33,604 nt of DNA from Lachnospiraceae bacterium. Lineage in GTDB: Bacteria; Bacillota; Clostridia; Lachnospirales; Lachnospiraceae. The notes beneath the pieces are model-generated. The model did no database searches. It worked only from the letters and a program-made list of their open reading frames with translations, and was not told the origin of the DNA. The stretch covers positions 1 to 33,604 of the forward strand of contig SVFQ01000023.1 in assembly GCA_015056765.1 (NCBI GenBank), given 5' to 3'. This document shows positions 15,547-24,806 of the stretch, piece after piece. The first letter of the stretch is position 1. The number at the start of each line of letters is the position of its first letter. A program made the translations under genes and the position numbers.

Positions 15547-16996
15547 GAAGATTCTTTCTAATCTGACGTTGCCAGGTAGATGGTGTAAACAGTAGGAGTA
15601 CAGGGAACAACTCTAATCTGCCGGCCAACATATCAAACATCAATACGCATTTTGAAAAAACAGAAAAATCTGCAAAGTTTTTACTTGGTCCCACCTGGGA
15701 TAATCCGGGTCCGATATTGTTAAAGCAGGCCAGGACAGAAGTAAAGTTGGTAGTAAAGTCGAAGTTATTGATACTTACTAACAACAGGGAAAACAAAAAT
15801 AAAGCGAAGTAAATGGCAATGAATACGTTGGTAGAACGTAATACTTCGTGAGGAATTGTCTTCCCATCGATGCGAATACGTCGAATCGCACGGGGGTGAA
15901 TCAGTACCTGTAATTCCTTCTTGATGGTTTTCAGCAGGATGATTACACGGGACACCTTGATACCACCGCCGGTACTTCCGGCACAAGCGCCACTAAACAT
16001 CAGGATTACCAGGATAGTCTTGGAAAACTCGGGCCATACCTCATAGTCGCAAGTACTATAACCGGTGGTTGTAATCATAGATACAATCTGGAAAATAGAC
16101 TGCTGTGCGGCCTTTCCTATGCCGCCAATGGAATCCTTGATGTTCAAGGTAATCGCAAGCCATGCAGCTACGATAATCAGGAAGTAATACCGAACTTCCT
16201 CGATATTTAGCATCTGACGAATCTTTCGACTAGCCAGATAGAAATAGGTAGTGAAGTTAATACCACTGAGAAACATAAAAATCGTAATGATATTTTGCTG
16301 GTTCGTGGTATATGCGCCACAGGAGGAATTCAACACGCCGAAACCGCCGGTACCTACCGTACCAAAGGTGATACAAATGGCATCAAAGGCGGGCATTTTG
16401 AAAACGCATAACAATGCGAATTCGGCTGTGGTTAAAACCAAATAAATCAGATACAGAATTTTGGCTGTGTCTTTAATATGTGGTACAAGACGATCTACGC
16501 TTGGGCCCGGGCTTTCTGCACGCATCAAATTCATGTTGCTTCCGCCAAGAAGTGGCAGCAACGCCATCATGAATACGAAAACACCCATACCACCAATCCA
16601 GTGGGTGAAACTACGCCAGAAAAGACTGGCGTGGGACAGCACCTCTACATCATTTAGGATGGAAGCACCTGTGGTGGTAAAGCCGGACACAGTTTCAAAT
16701 AGAGCGTCAAAATAGGAAGGAATCTCCCCGGTCAAATAGAAGGGAAGAGCGCCGATAGCAGACATAATAATCCAGCTGCTGGCGACGCTGACAAATCCTT
16801 CTCTGGTATAGATAGCATCTCTGATTTTCTTACGAGAAAACAGAAAACCAATTATAAAACTAATCACTGAAACGATGGCAAAGTACTTAGCGGAAGCTTC
16901 AGAATAAATAAGGCCAATAAAGCATGGCAATAATAAGAAGAAAGCTTCAAAACGAAGTAACCAGCCTACGATGTAAAATACAACAGCGTAATTCAT
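15530..16996 (-). CDS. trkH: TrkH family potassium uptake protein
   Basis: A 488-aa membrane channel subunit for K+ uptake. All four pore/filter repeats of the TrkH/KtrB fold are visible in order: SGFTTTGAS, FGTVGTGGFG, MITTTGYST and NNIGPGLSQVG. Hydrophobic segments are spread along the whole length, consistent with TrkH's extra helices before the pore core. It starts 2 bases after the trkA stop with a GGAGG ribosome site, and the two form the complete gating ring plus channel. Regulation by nucleotide binding to TrkA is family knowledge. Confidence 0.95.
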   Translation of the reverse strand: MNYAVVFYIVGWLLRFEAFFLLLPCFIGLIYSEASAKYFAIVSVISFIIGFLFSRKKIRDAIYTREGFVSVASSWIIMSAIGALPFYLTGEIPSYFDALFETVSGFTTTGASILNDVEVLSHASLFWRSFTHWIGGMGVFVFMMALLPLLGGSNMNLMRAESPGPSVDRLVPHIKDTAKILYLIYLVLTTAEFALLCVFKMPAFDAICITFGTVGTGGFGVLNSSCGAYTTNQQNIITIFMFLSGINFTTYFYLASRKIRQMLNIEEVRYYFLIIVAAWLAITLNIKDSIGGIGKAAQQSIFQIVSMITTTGYSTCDYEVWPEFSKTILVILMFSGACAGSTGGGIKVSRVIILLKTIKKELQVLIHPRAIRRIRIDGKTIPHEVLRSTNVFIAIYFALFLFSLLLVSINNFDFTTNFTSVLACFNNIGPGLSQVGPSKNFADFSVFSKCVLMFDMLAGRLELFPVLLLFTPSTWQRQIRKNLHEKHK

Positions 16997-16998
16997 TC

Positions 16999-18357
16999 TT
17001 AGCCCTCCACAATGTCCTTGATGTCGAGGGTCTGGTGATTAGCCGTTACCACGATGACGTGATCACCTTTTTGAAGAGTATCATGACCACTAGGGATAAT
17101 ACTCTTGTTATTTCGGAAAATCGTACAGATCAAAGTGTTAGGACGGATAGCCAAATCCTGTAACTGTACGTTGGTGATGGAAGAGTCTTCTGTTAAGTAG
17201 AACTCTAAGGCTTCGGCACGTCCGTTTTCCAGTTTATATAAGTTTTCAATCGCACTACCCGGTACGTTACGCATGGTGCGGACGTATTTGATAATGTAAT
17301 CAGCTGTAATTACCTGAGGGGTAATGATCGTATCCAAATCCAGTTGGTCTATTACGGTATCGAAATTGATACGGTTAATCTTGGTGATAACCTTGGCGTG
17401 GGTCTGGCTCTTTACATATAAGGATAAAAAGATATTCTCTTCATCTAAACCAGTCAGTGCAGCAAATCCCTGATAATTGGCAAGGCCTTCCTCTTCCAAC
17501 AGATGCTGGTCTGTGACATCTCCGTGGATAATGGTGGCTTTTGGAAGCAGCTCAGCAAGCTCTTCGCAACGTCCCAAATCCTGCTCTACAATAGCGGTGT
17601 CGATACCGGACTGTAGGAGCTTCTTGGCTAAATAAAATGAAATCTTGCCGCCGCCGGCAATCATGCAACTGTCGATGTGGTTAATGCCTAAATGACATTT
17701 TTTAAAGAAAGCAATGGCATCTTTACGACTTGCCACAAATCCAACAATGTCACCGGCATGAAGTACGGAATCACCATTTGGAATAAAGACATCTTCGCCA
17801 CGTTTTACAGTACAAATGAGGACATTGCAACCCATTGTGGCACGAATGTGATGTACGGTAATGCCGTCCAAAGGAGAGCCTGCTGCTACGGGGAAGTGCA
17901 GGATATCTACATGTCCTTTTGCAAAAGATTCAATCTTTAGTGCAGAAGGGAACATGAAAATACGTGAGATTTCATTGGCAGCAGCCTCTTCAGGATTGAT
18001 GATCATAGCCAACTCAAATTCACGTTTCAAAAATTCAATTTCGGAATGATAAAGCGGATTACGAACTCTGGCAATGGTTTTGCAATTGCTTGTTTTACGA
18101 GCAATTAAACAACAAAGCAAGTTTTGCTCATCGGAGTCAGTAACAGCGATGAGCAAATCAGCGTGTTCTATATCTGCTTGTTTTAAGATGGAATGGCTTA
18201 CGCCGTTTCCTACAATACCCAGACAGTCTACCTCGTTGGAAACCGCCTGAATGGGAGCTTCGTCCTCGTCGATGATAACGAGATTGTGATGCTCTGCGCT
18301 AAGCTGTTGGGCGAGGTTTGTTCCTACTTTGCCGCAGCCTACAATGATTATTCTCAT
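16999..18357 (-). CDS. trkA: Trk system potassium uptake regulatory protein TrkA
   Basis: A 452-aa cytoplasmic NAD(H)/ATP-binding ring protein gating TrkH. It contains two RCK modules: the first begins MRIIIVGCGKVGTNLAQQL (GxGxxG nucleotide site), with VGNGVSHSILKQA and an RCK_C domain; the second begins near residue 230 with CMIAGGGKISFYLAKKL and a second RCK_C at the C-terminus. This tandem form is the classical TrkA length. It lies 13 bases after hypB with AAGGATC as ribosome site and 2 bases before trkH, so the three genes share a transcript. Confidence 0.95.
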   Translation of the reverse strand: MRIIIVGCGKVGTNLAQQLSAEHHNLVIIDEDEAPIQAVSNEVDCLGIVGNGVSHSILKQADIEHADLLIAVTDSDEQNLLCCLIARKTSNCKTIARVRNPLYHSEIEFLKREFELAMIINPEEAAANEISRIFMFPSALKIESFAKGHVDILHFPVAAGSPLDGITVHHIRATMGCNVLICTVKRGEDVFIPNGDSVLHAGDIVGFVASRKDAIAFFKKCHLGINHIDSCMIAGGGKISFYLAKKLLQSGIDTAIVEQDLGRCEELAELLPKATIIHGDVTDQHLLEEEGLANYQGFAALTGLDEENIFLSLYVKSQTHAKVITKINRINFDTVIDQLDLDTIITPQVITADYIIKYVRTMRNVPGSAIENLYKLENGRAEALEFYLTEDSSITNVQLQDLAIRPNTLICTIFRNNKSIIPSGHDTLQKGDHVIVVTANHQTLDIKDIVEG

Positions 18358-18370
18358 AAGGATCCTTCTT

Positions 18371-19039
18371 TCAAGCGCGCCATTTCTTTACTTCTTCACG
18401 AAGCCAGTTGGTCCATTCTTCGATGCCTTCGCCGGTACGGGAAGAAATTGGAATGATTTTTGCGTTAGGATTTCTCTTTAACACATATTCTTTACATTTT
18501 TCTAAATCAAAATCAAAGTAAGGTAATACATCAATTTTGTTAATCAGCACTACGTCGCAAATAGAAAACATCAAAGGATATTTTAAAGGTTTGTCATGTC
18601 CTTCCGGAACAGAAAGAATCATGGCATTTTTCACAGCGCCGGTGTCAAATTCTGCGGGACAAACAAGGTTACCTACATTTTCCAAAATGGCAAGTTCCAC
18701 ATCGGAAGTCTGAAGTCCTTCCAGACCCTGCTTGGTCATTTCGGCGTCTAAGTGGCACATACCGCCGGTATGTAACTGGATTACTTTTGCACCGGTTTCG
18801 GAGATGGTCTGTGCATCTACATCGGAATCGATATCGGCTTCCATAACACCAATCTTAAACTCGTCTTTTAAGGCCTCGATTGTACGGCGCAGAGTGGTGG
18901 TTTTTCCGGACCCCGGGCTGGACATAAGATTTAATAAAAATACGCCATTTTTCTTTAATTCATCGCGTAATAAATCAGCTTGTCTATCGTTATCTTCAAA
19001 AACGCTTTTTTTAATTTCTAAAACTTTAAATTCGCTCAT
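18371..19039 (-). CDS. hypB: HypB-like nickel-insertion GTPase
   Basis: A 222-aa G3E-family GTPase; HypB donates nickel to [NiFe]-hydrogenase during maturation. P-loop SSPGSGKTT, the metal-site region HTGGMCHLDAEM (Cys and His ligands), LENVGNLVCPAEFDTGA and the guanine-specificity segment LINKIDVLPYFDFD are all present. The N-terminus lacks both the His-rich stretch and the CxxCGC nickel site of some homologues. No hypA or other hyp gene and no hydrogenase is in the window; it heads the trkA-trkH-tadA transcript from its own promoter, with an AAGGAGGT ribosome site. Confidence 0.92.
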   Translation of the reverse strand: MSEFKVLEIKKSVFEDNDRQADLLRDELKKNGVFLLNLMSSPGSGKTTTLRRTIEALKDEFKIGVMEADIDSDVDAQTISETGAKVIQLHTGGMCHLDAEMTKQGLEGLQTSDVELAILENVGNLVCPAEFDTGAVKNAMILSVPEGHDKPLKYPLMFSICDVVLINKIDVLPYFDFDLEKCKEYVLKRNPNAKIIPISSRTGEGIEEWTNWLREEVKKWRA

Positions 19040-19067
19040 AAGACCTCCTTAATAAAAGTTCTAACCT

Positions 19068-19097
19068 ATTATAATGTTACTAGACAGCAAAATGCAA
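19068..19097 (-). promoter_or_regulatory. Promoter of hypB-trkA-trkH-tadA
   Basis: On the minus strand TTGCAT (19097-19092), 18 bases, TATAAT (19073-19068), about 28 bases before the hypB start. Its spacer contains the -35 of the divergent purC promoter. Confidence 0.7.
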
Positions 19098-19109
19098 ATA
19101 ATGTACAAT
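19081..19109 (+). promoter_or_regulatory. Promoter of purC
   Basis: TAGACA (19081-19086), 17 bases, TACAAT (19104-19109), about 41 bases before the purC start. It interleaves with the hypB promoter. No purine riboswitch is visible in the short leader. Confidence 0.7.
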
Positions 19110-19150
19110 ACTAGACGATTAAAAGAAACAACTAAATAGGGAGGATCGGT

Positions 19151-20026
19151 ATGCAAAGTTTTACACCATTCAAAGAAGGAAAAGTAAGAGAGGTATACGA
19201 TATAGGAGAAAATCTGATTATTGTAGCTACAGATCGCATTTCCGCCTTTGATCACATTCTAAAAAATCAGGTAACTGATAAAGGTACGATTTTGACTCAG
19301 ATGTCTAAGTTTTGGTTCGATTTCACAAAGGATATTGTTCCAAACCATATGATTTCTACAGACTGCAAAGATATGCCGGAGTTTTTCAGCGGTGAAAGAT
19401 TCGAGGGCAAGAGTATGCTTTGCAAGAAACTGACTATGCTACCGATTGAGTGTATTGTACGTGGCTATATCACCGGAAGCGGTTGGGATAGCTATCAGAA
19501 AACCGGTAAAGTATGTGGTATTACTTTAGTAGAGGGCTTAAAGGAATCTGAACAGCTGCCTGAGCCTATCTACACTCCTAGCACAAAAGCTGAACTGGGA
19601 GATCATGACGAGAACATCTCCTTCGAAAGAAGTGTAGAAGTGCTTGAAAAAGAATTCCCGGGTAAAGGTGCAGAGTATGCAGCGAAGATTCGCGATTATA
19701 CAATTGCTCTTTATAAAAAATGTGCAGAATATGCCAGAACAAAAGGCATTATCATTGCTGATACCAAGTTTGAATTTGGTCTAGATGAAAATGGAGAAGT
19801 CGTACTTGGTGATGAAATGCTGACACCGGACAGCTCCAGATTCTGGCCTGAAAAAGGTTACGAACCAGGCAAATCACAGCCTTCCTATGACAAACAGTTT
19901 GTACGTGATTGGTTAAAGGCAAATCCGGATAGTGACTATCTCTTACCGGAAGATGTCATCGAAAAAACTGTTGAGAAATACAAAGAAGCATTTGAACTTC
20001 TTACAGGAAAGCCTTTTAACGCATAA
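19151..20026 (+). CDS. purC: Phosphoribosylaminoimidazole-succinocarboxamide synthase
   Basis: SAICAR synthase of de novo purine synthesis: CAIR plus aspartate plus ATP. It is 291 aa, with the [10 protein letters not shown] nucleotide-binding start, [52 protein letters not shown] and DSSRFWP, which include the PROSITE-type SAICAR signatures. The form of about 290 residues is one of the two common lengths. It has a GGGAGGA ribosome site. No other pur gene is in the window, so it is not in the usual purE-C cluster here. Confidence 0.96.
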   Translation: MQSFTPFKEGKVREVYDIGENLIIVATDRISAFDHILKNQVTDKGTILTQMSKFWFDFTKDIVPNHMISTDCKDMPEFFSGERFEGKSMLCKKLTMLPIECIVRGYITGSGWDSYQKTGKVCGITLVEGLKESEQLPEPIYTPSTKAELGDHDENISFERSVEVLEKEFPGKGAEYAAKIRDYTIALYKKCAEYARTKGIIIADTKFEFGLDENGEVVLGDEMLTPDSSRFWPEKGYEPGKSQPSYDKQFVRDWLKANPDSDYLLPEDVIEKTVEKYKEAFELLTGKPFNA

Positions 20027-20036
20027 AGGAGAGTCT

Positions 20037-21569
20037 ATGAAGAAGGGAACACAAAAGGCGATACTCGTCTTTTTGGGAGTGATCGGTACAGCAATTTATC
20101 TGTATTTGACCTACTACTCCTTCCGATTTAGCTATCAATTTCATATGACTTATGACGAGACAGCAGAGGATGTGGCAGATAAAATCTGGCCACATCTGCT
20201 GTCTCTTGCTGTTTGGCTATTGATTGCCCTTTATTTTATTTTTGGAGTTTATCCAAAGCTGCAGGAAAAAGTCAGAAAGTGGATTCATTTCCTCTTTTTG
20301 GCAGTTTGCATACTGGGCACCACAGCCCTGGCCATATGGTGGGTAAGGCTTGGAGATTTTGCTCCTTATGCAGACCAGCTTACAGTCTATGAAGCAGCCC
20401 TTGGCGTGCCGCAGGGAGATTACAGCTATTTCCATAATGGGGGATACATGGGAACTGTTCATTACCAGATGGGAATGATGCTCTTATTTCAATTCTTTAT
20501 GGGAATCGCGAAAAGCGGAAGTTACCAAGTAATCCAGATGGCAAATGCGTTTACGGTTCCTTTTGTTGTTTTATTTGGATACTTATTTATTCATGAACTA
20601 TTACAAGATGAAAAGGCGGAACTGCTGTACTTTGTCTTGATGATGGGCTGTATGCCTATACCGCTCCACAGTACCTTTGTGTACGGAGAGAGTATTTGTA
20701 TGTTCGCCGGATGTGGCCTTTTGTGGGCAGCGCTTATGCTATGTAGAAGGCGAAAATGGTTTTATCTGATTCCGATGGGACTCGTCTCAGCTCTTGGCAT
20801 ATTGGCAAAGGGAAGCAACTGGATCCTGTGTCTCGCCATTGCCATGCTATTTTTGGTACTGTTTGCTATGCAGAAAGAGAAACTGCTGCTCATAGCAATT
20901 CCGGTTATCTTCCTATTGCCGGTCATCCTTTCAGCAGGTATTACGCAGCATTTCCGAACGCTTACAGAATATCCTTTAGATCAGGGAGAGCCTACTAGCG
21001 CGGTTGTGGCTATGGGAATGCAGGAAGGCGTATGGAATGCCGGCTGGTTCAATGGCTACAACTTCCAGTTATACGGCCAAAATAATTTCGAGTCTAAGGC
21101 TACTGACAAAGCAGCAAAGGACTATATACACCAGCGCATTCAGGAATTTAAGGCAAACCCGGACATGGCCCGAGATTTCTATCATAGAAAGGTATTATCT
21201 CAATGGAACTGCCCGGATTATGAAGTCTTTGTAGCCAGCAGGGAAGTGAAAAACGATCCTACCGGGCTGATAGAAAAAATACAAAAAGGAAATCTACATA
21301 GTGGTATTTTAGCGTTTCTAAACGGATACCAACTGATTTTGTATCTTGGCATGCTGTTTGCTTCACTAGCGGCAATCTTTTGGAGTCGGCAAGTGGAAAA
21401 TGTACTCCCTTTATTGATAAGCATCGGTGCATTTTTATTCAGCATTCTTTGGGAAGCAAAAACCAGATATCAGATTCCGATGCTACCCTATATGGTGATT
21501 ACTTCGACAATAGGATGGTACTTCCTGCTACGGGAAACTTCTGGACGGGTATTTGGCAAAAAGTACTAA
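20037..21569 (+). CDS. Multi-pass membrane protein, GT-C glycosyltransferase-like
   Basis: A 510-aa protein with about ten hydrophobic segments. After two N-terminal helices comes the loop FAPYADQLTVYEAALGVPQ and then GGYMGTVHYQMG, a pattern like the first external loop of GT-C (family 39-like) glycosyltransferases, which move a sugar from a lipid carrier on the outer face of the membrane. Acceptor and sugar are unknown. The preferred ATG at 20037 has AAAGGAGAG six bases upstream; the frame is open further upstream but overlaps purC. It follows purC by 10 bases. The family call is moderate, since clostridial membrane proteins of this kind are poorly characterised. Confidence 0.65.
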   Translation: MKKGTQKAILVFLGVIGTAIYLYLTYYSFRFSYQFHMTYDETAEDVADKIWPHLLSLAVWLLIALYFIFGVYPKLQEKVRKWIHFLFLAVCILGTTALAIWWVRLGDFAPYADQLTVYEAALGVPQGDYSYFHNGGYMGTVHYQMGMMLLFQFFMGIAKSGSYQVIQMANAFTVPFVVLFGYLFIHELLQDEKAELLYFVLMMGCMPIPLHSTFVYGESICMFAGCGLLWAALMLCRRRKWFYLIPMGLVSALGILAKGSNWILCLAIAMLFLVLFAMQKEKLLLIAIPVIFLLPVILSAGITQHFRTLTEYPLDQGEPTSAVVAMGMQEGVWNAGWFNGYNFQLYGQNNFESKATDKAAKDYIHQRIQEFKANPDMARDFYHRKVLSQWNCPDYEVFVASREVKNDPTGLIEKIQKGNLHSGILAFLNGYQLILYLGMLFASLAAIFWSRQVENVLPLLISIGAFLFSILWEAKTRYQIPMLPYMVITSTIGWYFLLRETSGRVFGKKY

Positions 21570-21635
21570 GGCAGGCATGTTGCACAAAAACTGAATAGAA
21601 TTTTTAGACAGTCTGTGGAAAAGAGTTAAAATGCG

Positions 21636-21665
21636 TTGACTTTCAAATGAGTATAGATGTATGTT
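21636..21665 (+). promoter_or_regulatory. Promoter of the PTS operon
   Basis: TTGACT (21636-21641), 18 bases, TATGTT (21660-21665). Transcription would start near 21672, giving a leader that contains the RAT site and the overlapping terminator. Confidence 0.6.
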
Positions 21666-21702
21666 AATCATAGATTAAATGAATAGGAATCTTTTTCACG
21701 AA

Positions 21703-21730
21703 GGATTGTTACTGTTAGGCAGGCAAAACC
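21703..21730 (+). promoter_or_regulatory. RAT site (ribonucleic antiterminator) bound by LicT/BglG-type protein
   Basis: GGATTGTTACTG followed by TTAG and GGCAGGCAAAACC matches the SacY/LicT/BglG antiterminator RNA closely: an imperfect hairpin with the conserved two asymmetric internal loops. Its 3' end (21727-21730) is shared with the terminator stem, so protein binding would prevent terminator folding. Confidence 0.9.
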
Positions 21731-21766
21731 AGATTTTACTTATCGTGCGTAAAATCTGGTTTTTTT
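21727..21766 (+). terminator. Leader terminator controlled by antitermination
   Basis: A 13-bp stem: AACCAGATTTTAC (21727-21739) with GTAAAATCTGGTT (21749-21761), followed by T to 21766. It shares four bases with the RAT and stands upstream of the antiterminator gene, so the operon is conditionally transcribed. Confidence 0.93.
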
Positions 21767-21787
21767 GATTTTAAGAGTTGGTTGAGT

Positions 21788-22612
21788 ATGGTTATTAAAA
21801 AAGTCATTAACAACAACATAGTGACCTCGATTGACGATGGCGTAGAGGTGGTTGTCAGCGGCAGAGGCCTTGGCTTTGGTCACAGAGAAGGCGACAGGAT
21901 CGATGATGCAAAGATAGAAAAGGTATACCGCATCGAGAATCAGGAAAGTCTGCGTCGCTTTAAAGATTTGCTGGCAAAGCTTCCGCTGGAGAATCTGCAG
22001 ATAGCCAACGAAGTGATTGCTTTAGCGAAAAATGAGTTGAAGACGGAGCTGAATGAGAATATCTATATTACACTGACGGATCATATTAATTTCGCGCTGG
22101 AGCGATTCGAAAAGGGCATGATGTTTGAAAATGCCATTATGCATGAGGTGAAAGCTTTTTATCCGAAGGAGTTTCGAATCGGGGAAAAGGCGGTGGATTT
22201 AATCCGAGATACTACAGGTAACTACTTAGGACAGGATGAGGCAGCTTCCATCGCACTTCATATCGTCAGCGCAGAACTGAATGAAAAAACCAGCATGGCC
22301 TTTACGGTTACACAGGCTGTGAAGAAGATATTAGAGCTTCTGAATGAAGAGGTGGATAAAGATATTCCCGGAAATGCCAGCAAGATAGAGGATTTGATCC
22401 CGACATTCAAGCATTTGGTATATAGAATCATATTGCAGGAGCAGTACGATGGTGATGATAAGGCATTATTTGATTTTGCGGTAGCGAATTATCCGCAAGA
22501 GACCAGAATATGTAATCGCATCGCAAGCTTTTTGGAGGAACAGTTTCAACAGGAAATACGAATGGATGAGAAGAGCTATATCATCATCCTACTTCGCAAA
22601 TTAATGAAATAA
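21788..22612 (+). CDS. licT: BglG/LicT-family RNA antiterminator with two PRDs
   Basis: A 274-aa antiterminator. The N-terminal CAT RNA-binding domain (VIKKVINNNIVTS...GRGLGFGHREGD, residues 1-55) is followed by PRD1, with His in TDHINFALERF and MHEVKAFYP, and PRD2, with FKHLVYRI and a C-terminal region where phosphorylation by EII/HPr is expected. Since the operon encodes a glucose-type PTS, a GlcT-like role is plausible, although the RAT resembles the LicT type. The ATG at 21788 is preferred over the TTG at 21782. The ribosome site is weak (AAGAG). It sits right after its own RAT and terminator, so it is autoregulated. Confidence 0.93.
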   Translation: MVIKKVINNNIVTSIDDGVEVVVSGRGLGFGHREGDRIDDAKIEKVYRIENQESLRRFKDLLAKLPLENLQIANEVIALAKNELKTELNENIYITLTDHINFALERFEKGMMFENAIMHEVKAFYPKEFRIGEKAVDLIRDTTGNYLGQDEAASIALHIVSAELNEKTSMAFTVTQAVKKILELLNEEVDKDIPGNASKIEDLIPTFKHLVYRIILQEQYDGDDKALFDFAVANYPQETRICNRIASFLEEQFQQEIRMDEKSYIIILLRKLMK

Positions 22613-22633
22613 AGAAACAGAAAAAGGAAGGAA

Positions 22634-23128
22634 ATGAAGATGGGACTTTTAGGTAATTTATTTGGAGGAAAAGGAAAAATTGAAATCGGAGCACCGGTAA
22701 AAGGTGAATTAATCCCGATTTCTCAGGTATCGGATTCTACTTTCGCAGAAGAGATGCTTGGCAAAGGTGTGGCAGTAATTCCACAGGAAGGTAAATTCTA
22801 TGCGCCGGCTGACGGCACATTAGAGTCACTTTTCCCTACAGGACATGCATACTCTGTATCTACAGAAGATGGAGCAGAAATTTTGGTGCATATCGGTTTT
22901 GAAACTGTGAAATTAAAAGGTGAGCACTTCACGATTCACGCAGAACAGGGTCAGAAAGTAAAGAAAGGTGACCTGCTTGTTGAAGTAGATCTTGAGGCTG
23001 TAAAAGCAGCAGGATATGATGTGACGACTCCTATGATTATTTTGAACTCCGATAGCTTTTCCGCTTTCGATAAAAAGACCGGAAGCGTAAATGCAATGGA
23101 TGTAGCCCTTGTTTTAACAAAGGCGTAA
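22634..23128 (+). CDS. crr: PTS glucose-type EIIA component
   Basis: A 164-aa stand-alone EIIA of the glucose family, transferring phosphate from HPr to EIIB. GTLESLFPTGHAYSV supplies the supporting His, and ILVHIGFETVKLKG has the phosphorylated His (about residue 86). GEHFTIHAEQGQKVKKGDLL and YDVTTPMIILN complete the fold. A second ATG six bases in (22640) fits AGGAAGG spacing slightly better. The companion EIICB at 25095 lacks an EIIA domain, so this gene completes it. Confidence 0.95.
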   Translation: MKMGLLGNLFGGKGKIEIGAPVKGELIPISQVSDSTFAEEMLGKGVAVIPQEGKFYAPADGTLESLFPTGHAYSVSTEDGAEILVHIGFETVKLKGEHFTIHAEQGQKVKKGDLLVEVDLEAVKAAGYDVTTPMIILNSDSFSAFDKKTGSVNAMDVALVLTKA

Positions 23129-23158
23129 AGAACCAAAAGAAGTATTGAGGTAACAAGT

Positions 23159-24781
23159 GTGGTAAAAATCGAAGGTCAAAGCGTACAAAAGGGAATTGCC
23201 ATCGGTAATATTTTTGTATGGAAGAAAAAAGAAGTATCGCTAAAGGCGACAAAGATTTCAAATCCAGAGGAAGAATTAAATGCCTTTTATGAGGCAAGAG
23301 AAAAAGCAATTGCAGAACTCCGGGAAATGGGAGAGAAAGCAAAAGGCAAGGTGAGTGATGAAGACGCAGAAATCTTTACAGTACACCAGATGCTTTTGCA
23401 GGATTTGGATTTTGAGGATGCTGTAAAAGACGGCATACTGCAAGAACATTTAAATGCCAGCTATGCAACGTATCAGGCTGGTGAATCTTTGGCAGAGATT
23501 TTTGCAGCAATGGATGACAACGCTTATATGATGGAGCGTGCATCCGACTTTAGAGACATCGCAGCCAGAGTAATTCGCAAATTACAAAATATAGAGGACA
23601 AGCTGACACTACCGGAGACACCGGTTATCTTGGTGGCAGATGACTTAAGCCCAACAGAGACAATCGGTATTGATACATCCTCTGTACTTGCTTTTGTAAC
23701 GGCAAAGGGCTCTATGAATTCCCATACAGCGATTTTAGCCAGATCTTTGGGAATCACAACATTGGTAAACACCGGCGTAGAGCTTTTGGATGAATATCAT
23801 GGAAAGCTGGGCATTGTAGATGGATTAAGTGGCAGATTTTTCATCGATCCGGAAGAGGATGTGCTGTATCATCTTCAGACAGAGAAAGAACAATATGAAG
23901 AGGAGCAGAAGGCACTGCAGGAACTAATCGGGGTCGAGACTATCACAAGAAGTGGCCGCAAGATAGGACTTTACGCCAACATTGGAAATGTAGAAGATGC
24001 ACAGAGAGCACTTCGATATGATGCAGAAGGCATCGGCCTATTTAGAAGTGAATTCTTATATCTGAATAGAAATGACTACCCTTCCGAGGAGGAGCAGTTC
24101 GAAAGCTACAAGCAAGTAGCAGAGATGATGGAGGGGAAAGAAGTCATCATTCGAACCTTGGATATCGGTGCAGACAAGCAGGCTGATTATTTCCAGATTC
24201 CAAAGGAAGAGAACCCTGCAATGGGCCTGAGAGCAATTCGTATTTGTCTTACCAGACCGGAAGTATTCAAAGTACAACTAAGAGCGCTTTACCGTGCCAG
24301 CGCATTTGGAAAATTAGGCATTATGTTCCCTATGATTACATCCGTGGAAGAAGTGGATGAAATATTAGGAATCATTGAAGAAGTAAAAAAAGAACTATTA
24401 GATAAAAACATAGAAATTGGTGATCCTGACCTGGGTGTCATGATTGAAACCCCTGCTGCGGCTTTGATTAGTGATTTATTAGCAGAGAAAGTGGATTTCT
24501 TCAGTATCGGAACCAATGACTTGACACAATATACCTTAGCGATGGATAGACAAAATGCGTCACTTGCACGCTTCCAAAACATCCATCACCAAGCGCTTCT
24601 GCGTCTGATTGAAATGACTGTCAGAAACGCCCATGCAAAGAATGTCCGAGTTGGTATCTGCGGCGAATTAGGCGCAGACTCTGACCTGACAGAATATTTT
24701 ATTTCAATTGGCGTAGACGAACTGTCTGTTTCTGCTCCTAGGATTTTATCCTTGCGCAAACAGATAAGGGAATTTGCGTAG
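23159..24781 (+). CDS. ptsI: PTS enzyme I (phosphoenolpyruvate-protein phosphotransferase)
   Basis: A 540-aa enzyme I that autophosphorylates from PEP and passes phosphate to HPr. The phosphorylated His lies in GSMNSHTAILARSLGI (about residue 188). PEP-binding segments include GIGLFRSEFLYL, MIETPAA, FFSIGTNDLTQYTLAMDRQN and GICGELGAD, the last with the catalytic Cys. It starts with GTG; a TGAGG lies about eight bases before it. Upstream is EIIA, downstream HPr at 26 bases, so general and specific PTS genes share the operon. Length is slightly below the usual 570. Confidence 0.96.
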   Translation: MVKIEGQSVQKGIAIGNIFVWKKKEVSLKATKISNPEEELNAFYEAREKAIAELREMGEKAKGKVSDEDAEIFTVHQMLLQDLDFEDAVKDGILQEHLNASYATYQAGESLAEIFAAMDDNAYMMERASDFRDIAARVIRKLQNIEDKLTLPETPVILVADDLSPTETIGIDTSSVLAFVTAKGSMNSHTAILARSLGITTLVNTGVELLDEYHGKLGIVDGLSGRFFIDPEEDVLYHLQTEKEQYEEEQKALQELIGVETITRSGRKIGLYANIGNVEDAQRALRYDAEGIGLFRSEFLYLNRNDYPSEEEQFESYKQVAEMMEGKEVIIRTLDIGADKQADYFQIPKEENPAMGLRAIRICLTRPEVFKVQLRALYRASAFGKLGIMFPMITSVEEVDEILGIIEEVKKELLDKNIEIGDPDLGVMIETPAAALISDLLAEKVDFFSIGTNDLTQYTLAMDRQNASLARFQNIHHQALLRLIEMTVRNAHAKNVRVGICGELGADSDLTEYFISIGVDELSVSAPRILSLRKQIREFA

Positions 24782-24806
24782 AAATTGGGGGAAAGGAGGA
24801 TAAGCG

